A DNA stretch of 35,443 nucleotides from Acidobacteriota bacterium (GTDB taxonomy: Bacteria > Acidobacteriota > Vicinamibacteria > Vicinamibacterales > UBA2999): positions 1 through 35,443 of the forward strand of contig CAUJDN010000119.1 of the NCBI GenBank assembly GCA_963169195.1. The letters are read 5' to 3'. A program made the position numbers and the translations under genes. Positions within the stretch are counted from its first letter, which is position 1, and each line of letters opens with the position of its first letter. The notes under the pieces are model-generated. The model was not told the DNA's origin, did not search any database, and saw nothing but the letters and a program-made list of their open reading frames with translations. Positions 21,190-31,479 of this stretch are shown piece after piece.

Positions 21190-24100
21190 ATGCGAAGCAC
21201 GCGGGGCCCGCTGCGGGCGTCGGCACTTGTCATCCTGGCGGCCGCCCTGGCCGCGACCCTCTTCGAGGACTCGCCCCGCGCGCAGGCCGGGGCCATCGAT
21301 CCGGCGCTTTATCAGTCACTCCGCTGGCGCAGCATCGGTCCTCAGCGCGGGGGGCGTTCGATTGCCGTGTCCGGCGTGCGCGGCCGGCGCCTCGAGGCCT
21401 ATTTCGGCGCCGTCGGCGGAGGCCTCTGGAAGACGACCGACGGCGGCGAGAACTGGGCGCCGGTCACCGACGGCCAGATCGACAGCTCGTCGGTCGGCGC
21501 AGTCGCCGTCTCCGAGTCGCACCCGGATATCGTCTACATCGGGATGGGCGAGTCGCACATCCGCGGCAACATCATGCAGGGCGACGGCCTCTACAAGTCC
21601 ACCGACGCCGGCAGGACGTGGGCGAGTGTCGCCTTCAAGACGCCCGGCTTCACCATCTCCCGCATCCGCATCCACCCCACGAACCCCGACATCGTCTACG
21701 TGGCGGTGCTCGGGAACGTCGTCGCGCCCAACCCGGAGCGCGGCATCTACCGCACGCGCGACGGCGGCCGGACCTGGCAGCGCGTGCTGTTCCGCGACGA
21801 CCGGTCCGCGGGCGTCGAGGTGCAGATCGACGCGAACAACCCGAACGTGATCTACGCCTCGCTCTGGGAAGCGTATCGGCGCTCGTGGCAGATGTGGAGC
21901 GGCGGCCCGGGCAGCGGGCTGTTCAAGTCCACCGACGGCGGGGACACGTGGACCGAGCTGACGCGTGCGCCGGGCCTGCCCGCCGCCGGCCCGGTCGGCA
22001 AGATCGGCATCGCCGTGTCGCGCGCGGACTCGAACCGCGTGTGGGTGCTCGTCGAGCACGAGAACGGCGGGCTCTTCATGAGCGATGATGCGGGCGCGAA
22101 CTGGACGCTGGTGAACGACGACCGCAACATCCGCCAGCGCGCCTTCTACTACTCGCGTGTCTACGCCGACCCGCGCGAGAAGGACACGGTGTGGATGCTG
22201 AACGTGAACATGTATCGCTCCACCGACGCGGGGAAGACGCTGCAGACCGTGCGCGCGCCCCACGGCGACTACCACGACCTGTGGATCGATCCGGACGACT
22301 CGGCCCACCTCGTCAACGCCAACGACGGTGGCGGCACCGTGTCGTGGAACACGGGCCAGACGTGGAGCGACCTCGAGTTCCCGACGGCGCAGATCTACCG
22401 CCTGAGCGTGACGAACACGTTCCCGTACTACGCGTGCGGCGGGCAGCAGGACAACTCCACCGTGTGCGCGCCGGTGAGCGCCCGCCCGGGTGAACTCGGC
22501 ACCGGGTATTTCTCCGCCGGAGGCGGCGAGAGCGGGTACGTCACGCCGCACCCCACGAACCCGAACCTCTTCTACTCGGGCAGCCAGGGCGCGCTCATCA
22601 CCCGCTTCGACCGCGCCACCGGGCACGTCCGGGACATCCAGCCCTATCCCCGGTTCTTCTCCGGCGAGCCCGCCCGCGATCTGCCCGAGCGCTGGCAGTG
22701 GACGTTCCCCATCGTGTTCGACCCGTTCGACCCGAACACGTTGTACATCTCGTCGCAGCACGTGTGGAAGACCACCGACGACGGGCAGAGCTGGACGACG
22801 ATCAGCCCGGACCTGACGCGGGCGGACCCGTCCACGCTGGGAGACTCGGGCGGTCCGATCACGCGTGACATGAACGGGCCCGAGATCTTTGCCACGGTCT
22901 TCGCCCTCGGCCCGTCCGCGGTGGCGAAGGGCCTCATCTGGACCGGGTCGGACGACGGCTACGTCTTCGTGACGCGTGACGGCGGCGGCCACTGGGCCAA
23001 CGTCACGCCGCCGGGCATCGGCGACTTCACGCGCATCTCCACCGTGGAGCCCTCGCCGCACGCGAGCAAGGCGGGCACGGCGTACGTGGCGGGGAAGCGG
23101 TATCTCGTGCCGCCGGGCGACCGCTCGCCCTACCTCTTCAGGACGGACGACTACGGGCAGACGTGGACGAAGATCGTCACCGGCATCGCCCCGCATCACT
23201 ACACGCACTCCATCCGCGAGGACCCGAAGCGGCCGGGGCTGCTCTTCGCCGGCACCGAGCACGGCGTGTACGTCTCGTTCAATGACGGGGACAGCTGGCA
23301 GTCGCTCCGGCTGAACATGCCGGACACGCAGATCTCCGACCTCGCGGTGAAGGACGACGACCTGGTGGTGGCCACGCACGGGCGGTCGTTCTGGGTCCTC
23401 GAGAACATCAGCACCCTGCGGCAGCTCACGCCGGGAATCACCTCCTCCGCGCTGAAGGTGTTCGAGCCACGGCCGGCCATCCGCTCGTACAGCCGGGCGG
23501 ACGTGGACTACTACCTGGGCTCGGCGGTGGACCGCATCACGGTGGACATCCTGGACGCGCAGGGGCGCCTCGTGCGCTCGTTCACGCGCACGGCCGAGGA
23601 GGAGGCGGCGGACGAGAAGAAGCCGGCGCCGGCCGGCGGCGGGGGCTTCGGCGGGCCGCCGCAGGGGCCCCCTTCGACGAAGGCCGGGATGAACCGCTTC
23701 TCGTGGAACCTGCGCTACGCGGGCTCGACGGTGTTTCCGGGCATGATCATCTGGAGCGGCAACCCGGCGAACGGGCCCTTCGCGGTGCCCGGCCAGTACC
23801 AGGTCCGCGTGACGGCGGGCCCGCAGGTCCAGACCGTACCCCTGCAGGTGCAGAAGCACCCGTTGTTCGAGAACGTCTCGGTCGCTGACCTTCAGCAGCA
23901 GTTCGACCTGGCCATCCAGATTCGCGACCGGACGAGCGAAGCCAACGAGGCGGTGATCCGCATCCGCGACGTCAAGGCGCAGATCCAGGAGCGCCTCGGG
24001 CAGTCGAAGAACCCGCGCCTGAAGGAGATCGGGGACCTCGTCACGCGCAAGCTGAGCGTGGTGGAGGAGGCGATCTACCAGGTGCGGAACCGCAGCGGGC

Positions 24101-24348
24101 AGGACCCGCTGAACTTCCCGATCAAGATCAACAACCGGCTCGCCTCGCTTCGGCGGAGCGTGGAGACCGGTGATGCCGCACCGACCGACGCGTCGCGTGA
24201 GGTGTTCAAGACACTGAGCGCCGAACTGCAGGCGCAGCTCGACGAGCTGGGGGCCATCACGAAGGGCGACCTGGCGAACTTCAACAAGGCGGCCGTCGGG
24301 CAGAAGCTCGCACCGGTGGCGGCGAAGGCGGTGGAACGGCCGAAGTAG
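21190..24348 (+). CDS. Secreted VPS10/sortilin-like Asp-box beta-propeller protein
   Basis: This 1052-residue protein has a signal peptide (residues 1-32, cut near RAQA-GAID). About ten Asp-box (BNR) repeats then mark one or two beta-propellers: TTDGGENW, STDAGRTW, TRDGGRTW, STDGGDTW, SDDAGANW, TTDDGQSW, TRDGGGHW and DDYGQTW among them, spread through residues 75 to about 720. The remainder holds a beta-rich domain (residues 760-900, with a Gly/Pro-rich linker) and a helical tail (900-1040). Databases usually label these 'VPS10 domain-containing' or 'glycosyl hydrolase', a family abundant in Acidobacteriota; no catalytic residues can be assigned. A polysaccharide- or protein-binding role outside the cell is possible. 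GGAGG supports the chosen start. Confidence 0.9.
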   Translation: MRSTRGPLRASALVILAAALAATLFEDSPRAQAGAIDPALYQSLRWRSIGPQRGGRSIAVSGVRGRRLEAYFGAVGGGLWKTTDGGENWAPVTDGQIDSSSVGAVAVSESHPDIVYIGMGESHIRGNIMQGDGLYKSTDAGRTWASVAFKTPGFTISRIRIHPTNPDIVYVAVLGNVVAPNPERGIYRTRDGGRTWQRVLFRDDRSAGVEVQIDANNPNVIYASLWEAYRRSWQMWSGGPGSGLFKSTDGGDTWTELTRAPGLPAAGPVGKIGIAVSRADSNRVWVLVEHENGGLFMSDDAGANWTLVNDDRNIRQRAFYYSRVYADPREKDTVWMLNVNMYRSTDAGKTLQTVRAPHGDYHDLWIDPDDSAHLVNANDGGGTVSWNTGQTWSDLEFPTAQIYRLSVTNTFPYYACGGQQDNSTVCAPVSARPGELGTGYFSAGGGESGYVTPHPTNPNLFYSGSQGALITRFDRATGHVRDIQPYPRFFSGEPARDLPERWQWTFPIVFDPFDPNTLYISSQHVWKTTDDGQSWTTISPDLTRADPSTLGDSGGPITRDMNGPEIFATVFALGPSAVAKGLIWTGSDDGYVFVTRDGGGHWANVTPPGIGDFTRISTVEPSPHASKAGTAYVAGKRYLVPPGDRSPYLFRTDDYGQTWTKIVTGIAPHHYTHSIREDPKRPGLLFAGTEHGVYVSFNDGDSWQSLRLNMPDTQISDLAVKDDDLVVATHGRSFWVLENISTLRQLTPGITSSALKVFEPRPAIRSYSRADVDYYLGSAVDRITVDILDAQGRLVRSFTRTAEEEAADEKKPAPAGGGGFGGPPQGPPSTKAGMNRFSWNLRYAGSTVFPGMIIWSGNPANGPFAVPGQYQVRVTAGPQVQTVPLQVQKHPLFENVSVADLQQQFDLAIQIRDRTSEANEAVIRIRDVKAQIQERLGQSKNPRLKEIGDLVTRKLSVVEEAIYQVRNRSGQDPLNFPIKINNRLASLRRSVETGDAAPTDASREVFKTLSAELQAQLDELGAITKGDLANFNKAAVGQKLAPVAAKAVERPK

Positions 24349-24349
24349 G

Positions 24350-24440
24350 CGCCCCTGCGGGGCGTGGGCAGGTAGGTTCGCGCCATGAGGATTCCACCGC
24401 GCGCAGCGCGGCCCACCGGCCGCAGGGGTGCCTACGGCGC
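24350..24440. repeat. GTGGGC-hairpin repeat array E
   Basis: Between the convergent VPS10/BNR and moaA genes, CGCCCC-TGC-GGGGCG is followed by GTGGGC. After a short stretch, CGCGC-GCAGCGCG runs into GCCCAC and GGCCGCAGGGGTGCC. The first word is in + orientation and the later ones reversed, as in the other convergent spacers. Nothing else is recognised up to the moaA stop at 24518. Confidence 0.6.
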
Positions 24441-24517
24441 GAGCGCGCGGCTCGCGCGGGCGATGTCCTGAGCCACGGACCGGCGACGACGTCGCATGGT
24501 GGTAGCTCTCGCGCCGG

Positions 24518-25537
24518 TTATCCGCCGCGCGTATGCATCTCGAGGTGCGGGTCGCGCTTGAGGCTGCTGACCGGGATCAGCGGTGATCGGCCGCGGGCGT
24601 GCAGGCGATGCTCGGCGCCCCGGTCCGTGCGCGCGTGCCAGACGCCGGTGATGAGTTCTCTCAGCGACTCGCGGCTGGCGCCGCCGCGGAGGGGGCCGCG
24701 CAGGTCGATGCCGCGTGAGGCATAGAGGCACAGGTACCAGAGGCCGTCGGCCGTCAGCCGGCTGCGATCGCAGCTGGCGCAGAACGGCGCCGTCGTGGAC
24801 GCGATGATGCCGAAGACCTGGCCGTCCGGCAGGCGGAAGCGGTCCGCCGGCGCGGAGCCGGCCTCTTCGATGGGCGTGATCGGCCCGTAGTGGTCCGCCA
24901 GCCGCTCGAGCATTTCGGCTCGCGACACGACCTGTGAATGGCTCCAGTGCGTGGCGCCGCCCACGTCCATGTACTCGATGTAGCGCAACTCCGCGCCGCG
25001 CGCCCGCGCGAATTCCAGCAGCGGGATCATCTCGTCGTCGTTGGTGCCGCGGATGATGACCGAGTCCATCTTGAAGCCGGGGAAGATCTCCGCGGCCACG
25101 TCGAGGCCCGCGCGCACGCGGTCCAGCTCGTCGAAGCGTGCCAGCGACTTGAAGCGCTCGCGGTCCAGCGTGTCGAGGCTCACCGTCACCCGGTGCATGC
25201 CGGCCCGCTTCAGGTCGGCGGCGGCGCCGGCCAGCAGCACGCCGTTGGTGGTGATGGCCAGGTCACGGATGGCCTCGCGACGGGCGAGGCGTTCCACGAG
25301 GTCGGGCAGATCGCGGCGCAGAAGGGGCTCTCCGCCGGTGAGGCGCACCTTGTCCACACCCAGCTCGAGGAACAGGTCCACGAGCCGTTCAGTCTCCTCG
25401 AACTGCAGGATGTCCTCTCTGGGCAGCCAGACGTAGTCCGGCTCGGGCATGCAGTACTGGCAGCGCAGGTTGCACCGATCGGTCACCGAAAGGCGGAGGT
25501 TCTTGAGGGGCCGGGCGTGGGCGTCGAGGAGCGCCAT
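24518..25537 (-). CDS. moaA: GTP 3',8-cyclase MoaA (molybdenum cofactor biosynthesis)
   Basis: This 339-residue radical SAM enzyme starts molybdopterin synthesis by rearranging GTP to (8S)-3',8-cyclo-GTP. The radical SAM cluster motif is CNLRCQYC (CxxxCxxC) in the N-terminal LSVTDRCNLRCQYCMPE. The C-terminal cluster ligands lie in FCASCDRSRLTADGLWYLCLY (C-x2-C-x13-C). The chain ends in the conserved double glycine HTRGG needed for catalysis. The start MALLDAHARPLKN aligns with known MoaA proteins; an ATG nine bases earlier (25546) overlaps a TATCAT hexamer that probably acts as the -10 of a leaderless transcript. Its product feeds cofactor to enzymes such as the molybdenum hydroxylase at 4.1-9.2 kb. 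Confidence 0.96.
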   Translation of the reverse strand: MALLDAHARPLKNLRLSVTDRCNLRCQYCMPEPDYVWLPREDILQFEETERLVDLFLELGVDKVRLTGGEPLLRRDLPDLVERLARREAIRDLAITTNGVLLAGAAADLKRAGMHRVTVSLDTLDRERFKSLARFDELDRVRAGLDVAAEIFPGFKMDSVIIRGTNDDEMIPLLEFARARGAELRYIEYMDVGGATHWSHSQVVSRAEMLERLADHYGPITPIEEAGSAPADRFRLPDGQVFGIIASTTAPFCASCDRSRLTADGLWYLCLYASRGIDLRGPLRGGASRESLRELITGVWHARTDRGAEHRLHARGRSPLIPVSSLKRDPHLEMHTRGG

Positions 25538-25544
25538 TCCTGCC

Positions 25545-25550
25545 ATGATA
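25545..25550 (-). promoter_or_regulatory. Candidate -10 box for a leaderless moaA transcript
   Basis: TATCAT (5 of 6 to consensus) is 7 nt before the ATG at 25537. It also contains part of the first in-frame ATG, which argues that the second ATG is the real start. Confidence 0.4.
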
Positions 25551-25569
25551 CCGGAGGGGTCAGGGCTGC

Positions 25570-25792
25570 GCGATGGGGGTGGGCCGCGCTGTGGCGCGGT
25601 GGGCCTCGCGCGCGCGGTGGGGAATCTTCACGGCGCGAATGCGCCGCCCACGCGGCTCAGCCGTGCCCGAGCGGGCCTCGCGGCGTGCCGCCGCTCGGTG
25701 GGCCGCGCTGTCGCCGGGCTGCCCACGCGGCGCAGCCGTGCCCACTCGCGCCCACAGCCCGCCGGGCTGCCCACACGCCGGAGGCGTGCCCC
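25570..25792. repeat. GTGGGC-hairpin repeat array F
   Basis: This is one of the longest arrays, between moaA and the UPF0182 gene. It begins with GTGGGC, CGCGC-TGTG-GCGCG, GTGGGC. The middle mixes both orientations, with GGCGC-GAAT-GCGCC then GCCCAC. Near the UPF0182 end GCCCAC words dominate, with cores AGCCC-GCC-GGGCT and ACGCC-GGA-GGCGT. Stem sequences differ from unit to unit. No gene is seen. Confidence 0.75.
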
Positions 25793-28534
25793 TTACGGCT
25801 GCTTCATCCGCCCCAGAATCTCCCCGAGCCGCCGGATCTCCTCCCCGTACGTCGCCCAGTCGCCCGCGCGCTGGGCGGCCAGGGCCGCGTCGTAGGTGCG
25901 ACGCGCCTCATCGGAGAGCTGCGTCAGCGACGGCGCGGCCGGAGTGACGGGGCCGGGCGTGCCCGCCGCGGCTTCGGACCCGGGCGCCGGCGCGGCCGCG
26001 GCTGCCGCACGCGCGCCTTCGCCCCCGCCGAACAGCTGCGTGATCGCCGCATCGAGCGTCCGGTCCATGACGATGCGGTTCTGGTAGGCCACGATGACGC
26101 GCGTGAGCTCCGGGATGCGCCCCGCCTGGGCGCGCAGGTAGAGCGGGCGCACGTAGATGAGCGACTCCTCGATGGGAATCACCATCAACGTCCCCTGGAT
26201 GACCTCCGACCCCTGCTGGCTCCACAACGTGATCTGCGGCGAGATGATCTGATCCTGGTTGATGCGCGCCACGACCTGCCGGGGACCGAAGATCAGCTTC
26301 TGCTTCGGGAACTGGAAGACGACGATCTGGCCGTAGTGTTCGCCGTCGCTCCGGGCGACCATCCACGAGGCCAGGTTGTCGCGCCGCCGCGGCGTGAAGG
26401 GCAGCATCTGGATGAACTCTGCCTCCTGTTCGCCCGGCAGCTTCATCATCGTGTAGTACGGCTCCATGCGCACCGACTCGCCGCCGCGGTCGATGGCCGG
26501 CACCTCCCACTGGTCTTCCTTGTTGTAGAAGATGGCCGGGCTCGTCATGTGATACGTCGAGTACACGGCGGTCTGCAGGCTGAAGATCCCCTCCGGGTAG
26601 CGCACGTGGCGCCGCAGGCCCGGGGGCATCTCGTCGAGCGGCCGGAACAGGGCCGGGAACACGGCCTGCAGCGTGCGCACGATCGGGTCGTCCGGCTGCG
26701 CCAGGTAGAACGTCGTCGTGCCGTTGTAGGCGTCGATGACCACCTTCACGGCGTTGCGGATGTAGTTGATGCCCCGCGCGGCCTCGCTGGCATACGGGTA
26801 GCGGTCCGTCACCGTGTAGGCGTCCTGGATCCAGAACAGCCGCCCCTCGCTCACCACGAGGTAGGGGTCGTCGTCGTAGACCAGGAACGGGGCGATCTTC
26901 GAGACGCGCCGGCGGATCTGCCGATCGAAGATCAGGCGGCTCTCGCTCGTGATGTCATCGCTCAGGAGGATCTGGTACGAGCGGAAGTACACGGCGAAGA
27001 GCAGCTTCTTCAGCAGCGAGTCGAGGACCACGCCCCCGGAGCCCGCGTAGTCCACGAAGACGTTGTCGTCGCCCTTGGGGTAGTGGAACTCGCGCGCCCG
27101 GGTCCGCGCGATGACGTACTCGTTGGACAGCTCGCCGAAGTAGATGCTGGGCTCGCGGACGTTGATGTCCACGGTGGTCACGGGCGGCAGGTCCTGCACG
27201 AACAGCACCGGGAGGCCCTCGCTGGTCACCTGGTTCACCGGGCCCAGGGTCAGGCCGTGGCCATGGGTGAAGACGAGGCGCTCGTTGATCCAGGTGCGGT
27301 TCGGCAGCGCCGTGGGGTTGAGCTCGCGCGCGGAGAGCATCACCTGACGCGTCTGGCCTCCGATCTCGTAGCGGTCGTTGTCCACCGCGATGAAGTCGTA
27401 GTAGGTGCGAATCTCCTGGATCTGGCCGAAGGTCTCGAGCAGCTGCTGATGGTCCCAGAGCCGGACGTTGTCGAGGGTGGGGCGGTTGCGCGCGATGTCG
27501 TCACGCGTGAGCTCGGCGTCGCCCGAAAGCTCGCGCTCCTCGACCTGGTCCAGCGCGAACGCGCGGCGCGTGGCCGCGATGTTGTGCTCGATGTACCGCG
27601 CCTCGCGCGCCTGCTCGTTGGGCGCGACCACGAAACGCTGGAGCAGGCCCGCGTACGCCTGCCCGCCGAGCAGGACCGCGCCGTACAGGAGCGCCGCGCC
27701 GACCAGCAGCCGGGTGCGGCCCGTGGCCGCCGCCGTGGCGGCCAGCCCGGCGCCGGCCAGCGCCGCCAGCGCCAGGACGAGGGCCGCCGGCATCCGGGCC
27801 TCGACATCGGCATAGCTGGCGCCCTGGATGATGCCGGAGGGCAGCACCATGTACTGCGCGCGGCTGAGCCACGCGGCGAGCGCGAGGACGAGGAAGAGGC
27901 CGGCCACGAGCCAGCAGAGGTGCGGCCACACGCGCGCGCCGAGGCGGGGCCCGAAGGGCGTCATCGCCAGTTGCCCGGCCATCGCGTAGAGCACGGCGCT
28001 CCCGAGGGCAGCCAGCAGCACGAGCGCGAAGCCGAGGTTGCGCAGCAGCTCGAGGAACGGCAGCGTGTACACGTAGAACGCCGCGTCGTGCCCGAGAATC
28101 GGGTCCGCGGCGCCGAACGGCACCTGTCGCCACCACGTGAGGATCGTCAGCCACTGGTTGGCCGCGTACGACGCCACCAGGAACGCCCCGACCAGCGCCG
28201 CCAGCACCGCCAGCGGGCGCAGCTGCGCCCGCGTGGGCAGCGCCACCGTGAAGCCCTCGCGCGTGGTGAAGGCGAGGGGCTCTTCCGAGAGTGTCTGCCA
28301 GGCCTGCCGGAGGTTCAGCACCAGCCAGGTGCCCGCGAGCCCGAAGACGAGTGCGCCGATGAGGGCCTCGGCCGTGATCGAGAGCGTCAGCACCGGAAGG
28401 TAGCCAACCTCCGCGAACCACTGCCAGTCGGCGGCCAGTGAGAGCGCGGCCGGCAGCCCGAAGAAGAGCAGGCCGGCCAGCAGGAAGAACACCAGACGTG
28501 CGCGCGCACCGACGGATGAGGTGGGGGCAGCCAT
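25793..28534 (-). CDS. UPF0182 family membrane protein
   Basis: This 913-residue protein of unknown biochemical function has about seven hydrophobic helices in its first 310 residues (for example [20 protein letters not shown] at the N-terminus). A large domain outside the membrane (about 330-830) follows, then an Ala/Pro-rich linker (about 840-875) and a short helical tail ending [12 protein letters not shown]. Conserved family blocks include [44 protein letters not shown] and [10 protein letters not shown]. The family occurs in actinobacteria, cyanobacteria and Acidobacteriota. The ATG at 28534 is preceded, after 6 nt, by CATGAT, a weak -10 candidate. Nothing in the neighbourhood indicates its role. 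Confidence 0.92.
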   Translation of the reverse strand: MAAPTSSVGARARLVFFLLAGLLFFGLPAALSLAADWQWFAEVGYLPVLTLSITAEALIGALVFGLAGTWLVLNLRQAWQTLSEEPLAFTTREGFTVALPTRAQLRPLAVLAALVGAFLVASYAANQWLTILTWWRQVPFGAADPILGHDAAFYVYTLPFLELLRNLGFALVLLAALGSAVLYAMAGQLAMTPFGPRLGARVWPHLCWLVAGLFLVLALAAWLSRAQYMVLPSGIIQGASYADVEARMPAALVLALAALAGAGLAATAAATGRTRLLVGAALLYGAVLLGGQAYAGLLQRFVVAPNEQAREARYIEHNIAATRRAFALDQVEERELSGDAELTRDDIARNRPTLDNVRLWDHQQLLETFGQIQEIRTYYDFIAVDNDRYEIGGQTRQVMLSARELNPTALPNRTWINERLVFTHGHGLTLGPVNQVTSEGLPVLFVQDLPPVTTVDINVREPSIYFGELSNEYVIARTRAREFHYPKGDDNVFVDYAGSGGVVLDSLLKKLLFAVYFRSYQILLSDDITSESRLIFDRQIRRRVSKIAPFLVYDDDPYLVVSEGRLFWIQDAYTVTDRYPYASEAARGINYIRNAVKVVIDAYNGTTTFYLAQPDDPIVRTLQAVFPALFRPLDEMPPGLRRHVRYPEGIFSLQTAVYSTYHMTSPAIFYNKEDQWEVPAIDRGGESVRMEPYYTMMKLPGEQEAEFIQMLPFTPRRRDNLASWMVARSDGEHYGQIVVFQFPKQKLIFGPRQVVARINQDQIISPQITLWSQQGSEVIQGTLMVIPIEESLIYVRPLYLRAQAGRIPELTRVIVAYQNRIVMDRTLDAAITQLFGGGEGARAAAAAAPAPGSEAAAGTPGPVTPAAPSLTQLSDEARRTYDAALAAQRAGDWATYGEEIRRLGEILGRMKQP

Positions 28535-28576
28535 CAGGCGATCATGCCAGAAGATGGCGTCGGGAGTCGGGCGGCG

Positions 28577-28957
28577 TCAGTCCTTGCCGGTCAGGCGGCG
28601 CCGCGCGCGGCGATCGTCCCGTGCCGGGCGGCCCGCCGCCACGGCCGTGGCGCGAGAGAGGCGCTCCAGGCGGCGCATCTCCACCTCCTCGGGCGTCGGC
28701 GGCGGCGTCCGGTCCTCGTAGAGGGTGCGGGCCTCGGCCTTCGGGAGGTGCGTGTCGGCGACGCCGATCACGACAATCGTCTGGTGACGGCCCAACGGAC
28801 GCGAGATGACGAGCTCGTCGCCGGCCTTCACCTCACGATGCGCCTTGGCGGGCGTGCCGTTCACGCGCACCTTGCCCAGGCGACACGCCTTCTGCGCGTC
28901 CGAACGCGTCTTGAAGAGGCAGGCGACATCGAGCCAGACGTCCAGTCGAGGGGCCAT
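28577..28957 (-). CDS. S4-domain RNA-binding protein, Hsp15-like
   Basis: This 126-residue basic protein has an S4 domain at residues 3-60: RLDVWLDVACLFKTRSDAQK, then ACRLGKVRVNGTPAKAHREV. This is the layout of HslR (Hsp15), which binds free 50S subunits carrying stalled nascent chains. The C-terminal third is Arg-rich and likely contacts rRNA. Its length is slightly under that of E. coli Hsp15 (133). It lies 42 nt behind the UPF0182 start region, in the same direction, and could be co-transcribed with it. The assignment to Hsp15 rather than another small S4 protein is probable, not certain. Confidence 0.88.
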   Translation of the reverse strand: MAPRLDVWLDVACLFKTRSDAQKACRLGKVRVNGTPAKAHREVKAGDELVISRPLGRHQTIVVIGVADTHLPKAEARTLYEDRTPPPTPEEVEMRRLERLSRATAVAAGRPARDDRRARRRLTGKD

Positions 28958-28971
28958 GGGGGAGGGTACTA

Positions 28972-29040
28972 ACGGGTGCGGGCAGGTGCGAACGCGTGCG
29001 GGCAGGTGCCGGCAGGCGCCGGCAGGTGCGGACCGGTGTG
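28972..29040. repeat. Degenerate GCAGGTGCG phrase repeat
   Basis: About seven copies of a 9-10 nt phrase (GGGTGCGGGC, AGGTGCGAAC, GCGTGCGGGC, AGGTGCCGGC, AGGCGCCGGC, AGGTGCGGAC, CGGTGTG) stand between the S4 gene and the stress protein gene. No gene is seen in the 167-nt spacer. Confidence 0.65.
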
Positions 29041-29124
29041 GGTGCCGCGTGCCCGACGGTCCGGATCTTCCGACGCGTCCCTCTCCCGGGATGAGCCACC
29101 CGATACGGGTTCGCTCCCGTCACC

Positions 29125-29589
29125 TCATTCCACGAAGTCCCGTTCCGGCGCGCGCACCGTGAGCACCGGGCACGGCGCCTTGCGGACGATGCGCTCGGCG
29201 ACGCTGCCCATCACGACGTGGCCGAGCGGGCCGCGACCGTGGGTGCCCATCACGATGAGGTCGATGCCGTTGTCCTTCGCGTAGCGCTGGATTTCCATCA
29301 CCGGATGGCCGAGGACCGTCGTGGTGACGGCCTTCAGCGACGCGCGCTCCTCGGCGGTCAGGATCGTCTCCATCCGGCCCTTGGCTTCCTTGATCCACTC
29401 GTCCTGCAGCGCGGCGAGCGAGAACCCGTAGGCTTCCACGGCCCAGGGCTGTCCGTAGGGCTCCTCGATGATGTGCACGACGTGCAAGGTGGCGCCAAAC
29501 GCCTCCGCGAAGGCCTTGCCGTACTTCAGGGCGATGCCGGACGTCTCGCTGAAATCGGTTGGAACCATGACGTGCTTGAGCGCAATCAT
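29125..29589 (-). CDS. Universal stress protein, ATP-binding UspA-like
   Basis: This 154-residue cytoplasmic protein has the Usp fold. The N-terminal strand HVMVPTDFSETSGIALKYG carries the first nucleotide-contacting Asp. The C-terminal IVMGTHGRGPLGHVVMGSVA shows the G-x2-G-x9-G-S motif of ATP-binding members, and APCPVLTVRAPER closes the fold. Such proteins help survival under starvation, hypoxia or oxidative stress. A GGAGG site 8 nt before the ATG at 29589 fixes the start. It is divergent from ilvD, and it is preceded on its own strand by an open frame to 29715 that has no family similarity. Confidence 0.94.
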   Translation of the reverse strand: MIALKHVMVPTDFSETSGIALKYGKAFAEAFGATLHVVHIIEEPYGQPWAVEAYGFSLAALQDEWIKEAKGRMETILTAEERASLKAVTTTVLGHPVMEIQRYAKDNGIDLIVMGTHGRGPLGHVVMGSVAERIVRKAPCPVLTVRAPERDFVE

Positions 29590-29732
29590 CGGCAGCCTCC
29601 TGTGAACGGTGCACCGAGAGGGTAACCGATCTGGCGGTCGCGCGGCATTCCTTCGCGGCGCGACGGCCGGCAACGCCTTATCGCCCCATAAGGCGAGGCC
29701 GCGAATGCTTGTCACCTGCCCGTCGCAGGCTC

Positions 29733-29738
29733 TAGGCT
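29733..29738 (+). promoter_or_regulatory. Candidate -10 box for a leaderless ilvD transcript
   Basis: TAGGCT (TANNNT type) lies exactly 6 nt before the GTG start at 29745. No Shine-Dalgarno sequence is seen. Confidence 0.3.
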
Positions 29739-29744
29739 CTAGCC

Positions 29745-31454
29745 GTGGCCCCGCCCAAACGTCGTCGATCGATTCCCTCCACGCGCCCGCACTCCGCCGT
29801 CGTCCTCGACGGGCCGTCCCGCGCGCCGGGCCGCGCGATGCTGCACGCCGTCGGCTTCACGCCGGAGGACTTCGCGAAGTCGCAGGTGGGGGTCTGCTCG
29901 GCGTGGAGCCAGGTGACGCCCTGCAACGTGCACCTGGACGTGCTGGCGAAGCGGGCCGCCGACGGCGTGGCCGCCGCCGGCGGCAAGCCCGTGCTGTTCG
30001 GCACCATCACGGTGTCGGACGGCATCTCGATGGGCACGGAGGGCATGAAGTACTCGCTGGTGTCGCGCGAGGTCATTGCCGATTCCATCGAGACCGTGAT
30101 GGGTGCGGAGGGCTTCGACGGCCTGGTGGCCATCGGCGGGTGCGACAAGAACATGCCCGCCATGGTGATGGCCATGGCGCGGCTCAATCGCCCCGCGGTG
30201 TTCGTGTACGGCGGCACCATCATGCCCGGCCTCTGGCACGGGCAGCCGGTGGACATCGTGTCCGTGTTCGAGGCGGTGGGGAAGCACGCCGCGGGCCGGC
30301 TGTCCGACGCGGAGCTGGCGGACCTGGAGCAGCACGCCTGCCCGGGGGCGGGATCGTGCGGCGGCATGTACACCGCCAATACGATGGCCTCCGCGATCGA
30401 GGCCCTGGGCCTGAGCCTGCCCAACAGCTCGGCGCAGGCGGCGATTTCCGACGACAAGAAGGCGGACGCCGAGCGCGCGGGCGCCGCGGTCGTGGATCTG
30501 CTGCGGCGCAACCTGCGCCCGCGCGACATCCTGACGAAGCGCGCCTTCGAGAACGCCATCACCACCGTCGTCGCGCTGGGCGGATCCACCAACGCGGTCC
30601 TGCACCTGCTCGCCATGGCGCACGCCGCGGGCGTGCGTCTCGCGCTCGACGACTTCACGCGCATCGGCCGGCGGGTGCCCGTGCTGGCGGACCTCAAGCC
30701 GAGCGGGACGTACGGCATGGCCGATCTGGTGCGCATCGGCGGCATCACCCCGCTGCTGAAGCGGCTGCTCGACCGCGGGTGGCTGCACGGGGACGCGATG
30801 ACGGTGACGGGCCGCACGCTGGCCGAGAACCTGGCGGACGTGCCCGATTACCCGGCCGGCCAGGCCGTGGTGATGGACCTTGCGGCGCCCGTCAAGAAGG
30901 AGAGCCACCTCGTCGTCCTGCGCGGCAACCTGGCGCCGGAGGGCGCCGTGGCGAAGATCAGCGGCAAGGAGGGCGAGCGCTTCGAGGGCCGCGCGCGCGT
31001 GTTCGATCGCGAGGAACGCGCGCTGGAGGCCATCCTCGCGGGCCGCATCCGCAAGGGCGACGTCATCGTCATCCGTTACGAAGGGCCGCGTGGCGGTCCC
31101 GGGATGCGCGAAATGCTGGCGCCCACCAGCGCCATCATGGGTCGCGGGCTCGGGGCCGACGTGGCGCTCATCACGGACGGCCGGTTCAGCGGAGGGACGC
31201 ACGGCTTCGTGGTGGGGCACATCACACCCGAGGCCGCGCTGGGCGGGCCGCTCGCCCTCGTGAGGAATGGCGATCGGATTGTCATCGACGCCGTGGCGCG
31301 CCAGGTGAGGCTCGAGGTGCCCGCCCGGGAGCTGGCGGCGCGCCGCAAGGCGTGGCGCCGGCCGCCCGCGCGCTACACGCGCGGCGTGCTGGCCAAATAT
31401 GCACAGCTGGTGGGTTCAGCCAGCCTGGGGGCGGTCACCGATCCAATTCCTTGA
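29745..31454 (+). CDS. ilvD: Dihydroxy-acid dehydratase
   Basis: This 569-residue FeS enzyme dehydrates 2,3-dihydroxy-acids to 2-keto acids in valine, leucine and isoleucine synthesis. The three cluster cysteines are C60 (VTPCNVHL), C133 (GGCDKNMPA) and C205 ([16 protein letters not shown]), as in IlvD/Edd [2Fe-2S] or [4Fe-4S] enzymes. The C-terminal domain has [20 protein letters not shown] and [23 protein letters not shown], both strongly conserved in dihydroxy-acid dehydratases; the length is also usual. The GTG start at 29745 gives a short basic N-terminus. It stands alone here, without ilvB, ilvC or leu genes. A role on sugar acids instead of branched-chain precursors is less likely but not excluded. 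Confidence 0.95.
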   Translation: MAPPKRRRSIPSTRPHSAVVLDGPSRAPGRAMLHAVGFTPEDFAKSQVGVCSAWSQVTPCNVHLDVLAKRAADGVAAAGGKPVLFGTITVSDGISMGTEGMKYSLVSREVIADSIETVMGAEGFDGLVAIGGCDKNMPAMVMAMARLNRPAVFVYGGTIMPGLWHGQPVDIVSVFEAVGKHAAGRLSDAELADLEQHACPGAGSCGGMYTANTMASAIEALGLSLPNSSAQAAISDDKKADAERAGAAVVDLLRRNLRPRDILTKRAFENAITTVVALGGSTNAVLHLLAMAHAAGVRLALDDFTRIGRRVPVLADLKPSGTYGMADLVRIGGITPLLKRLLDRGWLHGDAMTVTGRTLAENLADVPDYPAGQAVVMDLAAPVKKESHLVVLRGNLAPEGAVAKISGKEGERFEGRARVFDREERALEAILAGRIRKGDVIVIRYEGPRGGPGMREMLAPTSAIMGRGLGADVALITDGRFSGGTHGFVVGHITPEAALGGPLALVRNGDRIVIDAVARQVRLEVPARELAARRKAWRRPPARYTRGVLAKYAQLVGSASLGAVTDPIP

Positions 31455-31479
31455 ACCGAGTTTTTTGCGCGTTTGCCCC

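Noticed and set aside
21316..23859. An 847-codon minus-strand frame opposite the VPS10/BNR gene.
   Set aside because: Composition is typical of a complement shadow; the sense strand has signal peptide, Asp boxes and a ribosome site.
25547..25792. Molybdenum cofactor riboswitch in front of moaA.
   Set aside because: The mRNA leader appears to be absent (TATCAT is 7 nt before the start) and the spacer holds GTGGGC-type repeats, not the riboswitch fold.
24938..28441. A 1167-codon open frame on the + strand across moaA and the UPF0182 gene.
   Set aside because: It is antisense to two well-recognised genes and rich in Arg, His and Ala as expected from the complement of GC-rich codons; no family resemblance.
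28972..29040. CRISPR-like array.
   Set aside because: The units are 9-10 nt, degenerate and without spacers of regular length; there are no cas genes in the window.
31413..31466. A possible terminator after ilvD (GGTTCA and TGAACC followed by GAG and six T).
   Set aside because: The stem is only 6 bp with a 33-nt loop and lies partly inside the coding end; the T-run alone is not enough.
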